Source: JASHVB01 sp035486135
GTDB taxonomy: Bacteria; Pseudomonadota; Alphaproteobacteria; Acetobacterales; Acetobacteraceae
Assembly: GCA_035486135.1 (NCBI GenBank)
Contig: DATHNI010000015.1
Location: 25,775-89,774 of the forward strand
Reading direction: 5' to 3'
Length of the DNA stretch: 64,000 nt
The translations under genes and the position numbers were made by a program. Position 1 is the stretch's first letter. Each line of letters opens with the position of its first letter. This document shows, one piece after another, positions 62,158 through 64,000 of the stretch. Below the pieces are notes generated by a model. It saw only the letters and a list, made by a program, of their open reading frames with translations, made no database searches and was not told where the DNA came from.

Positions 62158-62946
62158 TCAGGCCGTGTAGCGCGCGGCCGGGTGAACCTGGCGGAAGTTG
62201 GGCAGCATGGTCTGGCGCGCGGCCGAAAAACTCTCCCACTGGCCGACATCGTGCAAGGATGGGATGGTGATCGGCTCGCGCCGGTCGAACCCGACCAGCG
62301 CCGCATCCACCATTTCGCCGACTTCCATGACGGCCGGGATGGCGTCGATGTCGCGGCCGGAGCGTTGCCAGATCTCGGTACGAGTTGCCGCGGGCAACAC
62401 GGCCTGGACGTAGATGCCGCGCCCGCCAAGCTCGCCTTGCAGCGACTGTGAGAAGGTCAGCACGAACGCCTTGGTCGCCGGATAGATGCCGGGAAACAGC
62501 TCGGGGGCAACCGCCAGGACCGAGGCCAGGTTGATGATCGCGCCGCTGCCCGAGGCCAGGAAGCGCGGCACCACCGCACCGGCCAAGCGCGTCACCGCAG
62601 TGATGTTCAGCCGGATGAGCTGGTCCTGTGCATCGAGGTCCGGTGCCGCGAACCCGCCTTGTCCCGCTGCGCCGGCATTGTTGACCAGCAGACCGATGCG
62701 CGCGTCCTCGCGCAGCCGTGCCTCCACCGCCTGGAGATCGGCCGCTGCCGTGAGATCGGCCGGCAGGATGTCGATGGCGACGCCGGTCTCCTCGCGCAGG
62801 CGCGCCGCGATGGCTTCCATGCGCGCCTTGTCGCGCGCCACCAGCACAAGGTCGTGGCCGCGGCGGGCCAGGCGATCCGCATAGGTCGCGCCGATGCCGG
62901 ACGAGGCGCCGGTGATCAGCGCCGAGCCGAAGGTCTGGTCAGTCAT
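62158..62946 (-). CDS. Short-chain dehydrogenase/reductase
   Basis: A 262-residue classical SDR with TGASSGIG (residues 13-20), VNNAG near residue 89 and the catalytic YPATK near residue 155. The arginine in VLVARDKARM suggests NADP. GGAGAAG before the ATG. Divergently transcribed from a TetR-type gene with two operator-like palindromes between them, so it is probably that regulator's main target, together with the ketopantoate-reductase-like gene behind it. Confidence 0.9.
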   Translation of the reverse strand: MTDQTFGSALITGASSGIGATYADRLARRGHDLVLVARDKARMEAIAARLREETGVAIDILPADLTAAADLQAVEARLREDARIGLLVNNAGAAGQGGFAAPDLDAQDQLIRLNITAVTRLAGAVVPRFLASGSGAIINLASVLAVAPELFPGIYPATKAFVLTFSQSLQGELGGRGIYVQAVLPAATRTEIWQRSGRDIDAIPAVMEVGEMVDAALVGFDRREPITIPSLHDVGQWESFSAARQTMLPNFRQVHPAARYTA

Positions 62947-62981
62947 GTCACTTCTCCGCCTGTTGGTACCGTGGTTTATAG

Positions 62982-62995
62982 ATGACGATTGTCAT
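62982..62995. promoter_or_regulatory. Operator-like palindrome 1
   Basis: ATGAC-GATT-GTCAT, a perfect inverted repeat in the SDR/tetR divergent region. The second copy (63008) has the same half-site length and spacer and lies 26 bp away centre to centre. Confidence 0.65.
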
Positions 62996-63007
62996 GATTG
63001 CGCTTAT

Positions 63008-63021
63008 ATGATAGCCGTCAT
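63008..63021. promoter_or_regulatory. Operator-like palindrome 2
   Basis: ATGAT-AGCC-GTCAT, one mismatch from the sequence at 62982-62995. It overlaps the region expected to contain the tetR promoter. Confidence 0.6.
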
Positions 63022-63061
63022 CAAAAGCGTCAAGCACGAAATTGCGCGGCAGGAGGCACCG

Positions 63062-63625
63062 ATGCGGGTCACCCGGGAACAGGCGGCCGAAAACCACGAA
63101 AGGATTGTCGAAGCTGCGTCGCGGCTGTTCCGGCAGCACGGCTTCGACGGGGTCAGCGTGGATGCGATCATGCAGGATGCCGGACTGACGCATGGCGGCT
63201 TCTACGGGCATTTCAAGTCGAAGGAGGACCTCGCCGTCCAGGCCCTGCTGCACGCCCTGGAACGGGCCGCGGAGCGTCAGGGCAAGCACACCGGCATCGC
63301 CAGCCTGGTGTCGAACTATCTGTCGCCGCGGCACTGCGAGGACCGCCGGAATGGGTGTGCCATCGCAGCCCTCGGTGCCGACATCGCGCGCGAGGGCAAA
63401 GGGATTCGCCACGGCCTCACCACCCATATCCGTTCCGAATTGGATCGCTTCGCCCGCTTGCTAACCGGCGGCACAACGGCGAACCGGCGCAAGCGCGCAA
63501 TCGCAACGCTCGCGGGCATGGTGGGCGCGCTGACGTTGGCGCGTGCCGTTGACGACCCGGCGCTGTCGAAGGAGATCCTCGCAGCGTCCCGCGATATTTT
63601 CGGGAACCTCACGGAACCTCCATGA
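63062..63625 (+). CDS. TetR/AcrR-family transcriptional regulator
   Basis: A 187-residue TetR regulator. The N-terminal helix-turn-helix is at about residues 10-55 (IVEAASRLFRQHGFDGVSVD, AGLTHGGFYGHFKSKEDL). The rest is the ligand-binding helical bundle with one CEDRRNGCAIAALGADIA segment typical of the group paired with SDRs and transporters. GGAGG six bases before the ATG; upstream ORF extension discarded because it covers the operators. Likely autorepressor and repressor of the divergent SDR. Confidence 0.92.
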   Translation: MRVTREQAAENHERIVEAASRLFRQHGFDGVSVDAIMQDAGLTHGGFYGHFKSKEDLAVQALLHALERAAERQGKHTGIASLVSNYLSPRHCEDRRNGCAIAALGADIAREGKGIRHGLTTHIRSELDRFARLLTGGTTANRRKRAIATLAGMVGALTLARAVDDPALSKEILAASRDIFGNLTEPP

Positions 63626-63942
63626 CCCCGGCGTGCGGGAACCGCCATTGCCGCTCGCTGGCCCTCGTTCCAGAGCATTTTCGCCCTGACTGGAAATGCA
63701 CGAGCCCCCCTGTCATTGCGAGGAGCGCAGCGGTCCCGGGCTTGACCCGGGGAAGCAAGCCCCCGCCTGACGAGCCCAGCGCCGCTGCCCAAACGGGAGC
63801 TTGCTTCGTAGGTGCGCGCCTCGCAATGACGGGGAATGACACGGTATTCTCGTTGCAGCCCCGCAAGACCGTTGATCTGGCGTCGCGCACACCGCACAGT
63901 CTTCCCGCCAGCGGGACGATCCGCCGGAACAGGGGAGGCCGG
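63626..63942. other. Gap with family B repeat
   Basis: Contains AGAGCATTTTC at 63672 and the family B repeat at 63711-63832; no gene seen. Confidence 0.5.
63711..63832. repeat. Palindromic intergenic repeat, family B (copy 5) with inserted CCCGGG element
   Basis: TGTCATTGCGAGGAGCGCAGCG...CTCGCAATGACGG ends. The left arm is interrupted by TCCCGGGCTTGACCCGGGG, the nested palindrome also seen in the family A variant at 60955-61086. Confidence 0.8.
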
Positions 63943-64000
63943 ATGATGAGTTGGGGCAAAACATCATGCGCCATGATTTTGGCGACAGGATTGCTGACGG
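63943..64000 (+). CDS. 5' end of a secreted protein, cut by the window edge
   Basis: ATGATG at 63943 is preceded by GGGGAGG (63932-63938). The first 19 codons read MMSWGKTSCAMILATGLLT, a typical signal-peptide start. Nothing more can be said. Confidence 0.5.
   Translation, partial: MMSWGKTSCAMILATGLLT

Overview
The window reads as a chromosomal segment of a GC-rich alphaproteobacterium, most likely of the Rhodospirillales/Acetobacteraceae type. This is inferred from gene content (RpoH-type sigma factor, pyruvate:quinone oxidase beside a cyanide-insensitive-type bd oxidase, a periplasmic aldehyde oxidase, an imp-type T6SS with two TssC proteins) and from dense families of long palindromic intergenic repeats. 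No rRNA, tRNA, CRISPR array, prophage or insertion sequence was recognised.

Layout. 0.3-3.7 kb: an FAD-dependent amine/amino-acid oxidoreductase, a stand-alone winged-helix regulator and a LysR regulator. 3.9-7.8 kb (minus strand): a three-gene molybdenum hydroxylase operon of the PaoABC type with a Tat-exported iron-sulfur subunit. 8.3-11.5 kb: a regulator-rich, decaying stretch with an AraC-type gene preceded by a hairpin terminator, a fragment of a winged-helix regulator, a regulator truncated inside its ATPase domain, and the 3' remnant of a polyamine-type substrate-binding protein. 11.6-13.9 kb: an rpoH-type sigma factor, a monohaem cytochrome c and a small secreted protein. 13.9-18.1 kb (minus): poxB-cydA-cydB, which would couple pyruvate oxidation directly to oxygen reduction through the quinone pool. 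18.4-21.3 kb: a TPR/glycosyltransferase-like protein and an SDR.

21.9-52.5 kb is a complete type VI secretion locus. Plus strand, first block: vgrG, an uncharacterised VgrG-adjacent gene, tagH (FHA), tssJ, tssK, tssL (with OmpA domain), tssM, tagF, pppA. Minus strand: clpV-hcp. Plus strand, second block: tssA, tssB, tssC, tssC2, tagJ, tssE, tssF, tssG, followed by a SAM methyltransferase whose start overlaps the tssG stop, an OmpA-like protein and a membrane-anchored protein with an HExxH motif. All thirteen core components are present. A PP2C phosphatase, an FHA protein and TagF are present, but no PpkA kinase, PAAR protein or obvious effector/immunity pair was recognised. The wider gaps are filled by palindromic repeats. 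In at least two cases (tssM, tagF) the repeat itself provides the ribosome-binding sequence, in a position where it would be sequestered in a hairpin. The methyltransferase/OmpA/HExxH tail and the hairpin-embedded ribosome-binding sites are the most interesting features here.

52.9-64 kb: a HigBA-like toxin-antitoxin pair whose toxin has no canonical start in the expected place, a TPR-OGT protein of the SPINDLY type, a proline-rich lipoprotein, an MgtC/SapB-DUF4010 membrane protein, small secreted and hypothetical proteins, a ketopantoate-reductase-like protein, an SDR divergent from its probable TetR regulator with two matching operator-like palindromes between them, and the first codons of a secreted protein cut by the window edge.
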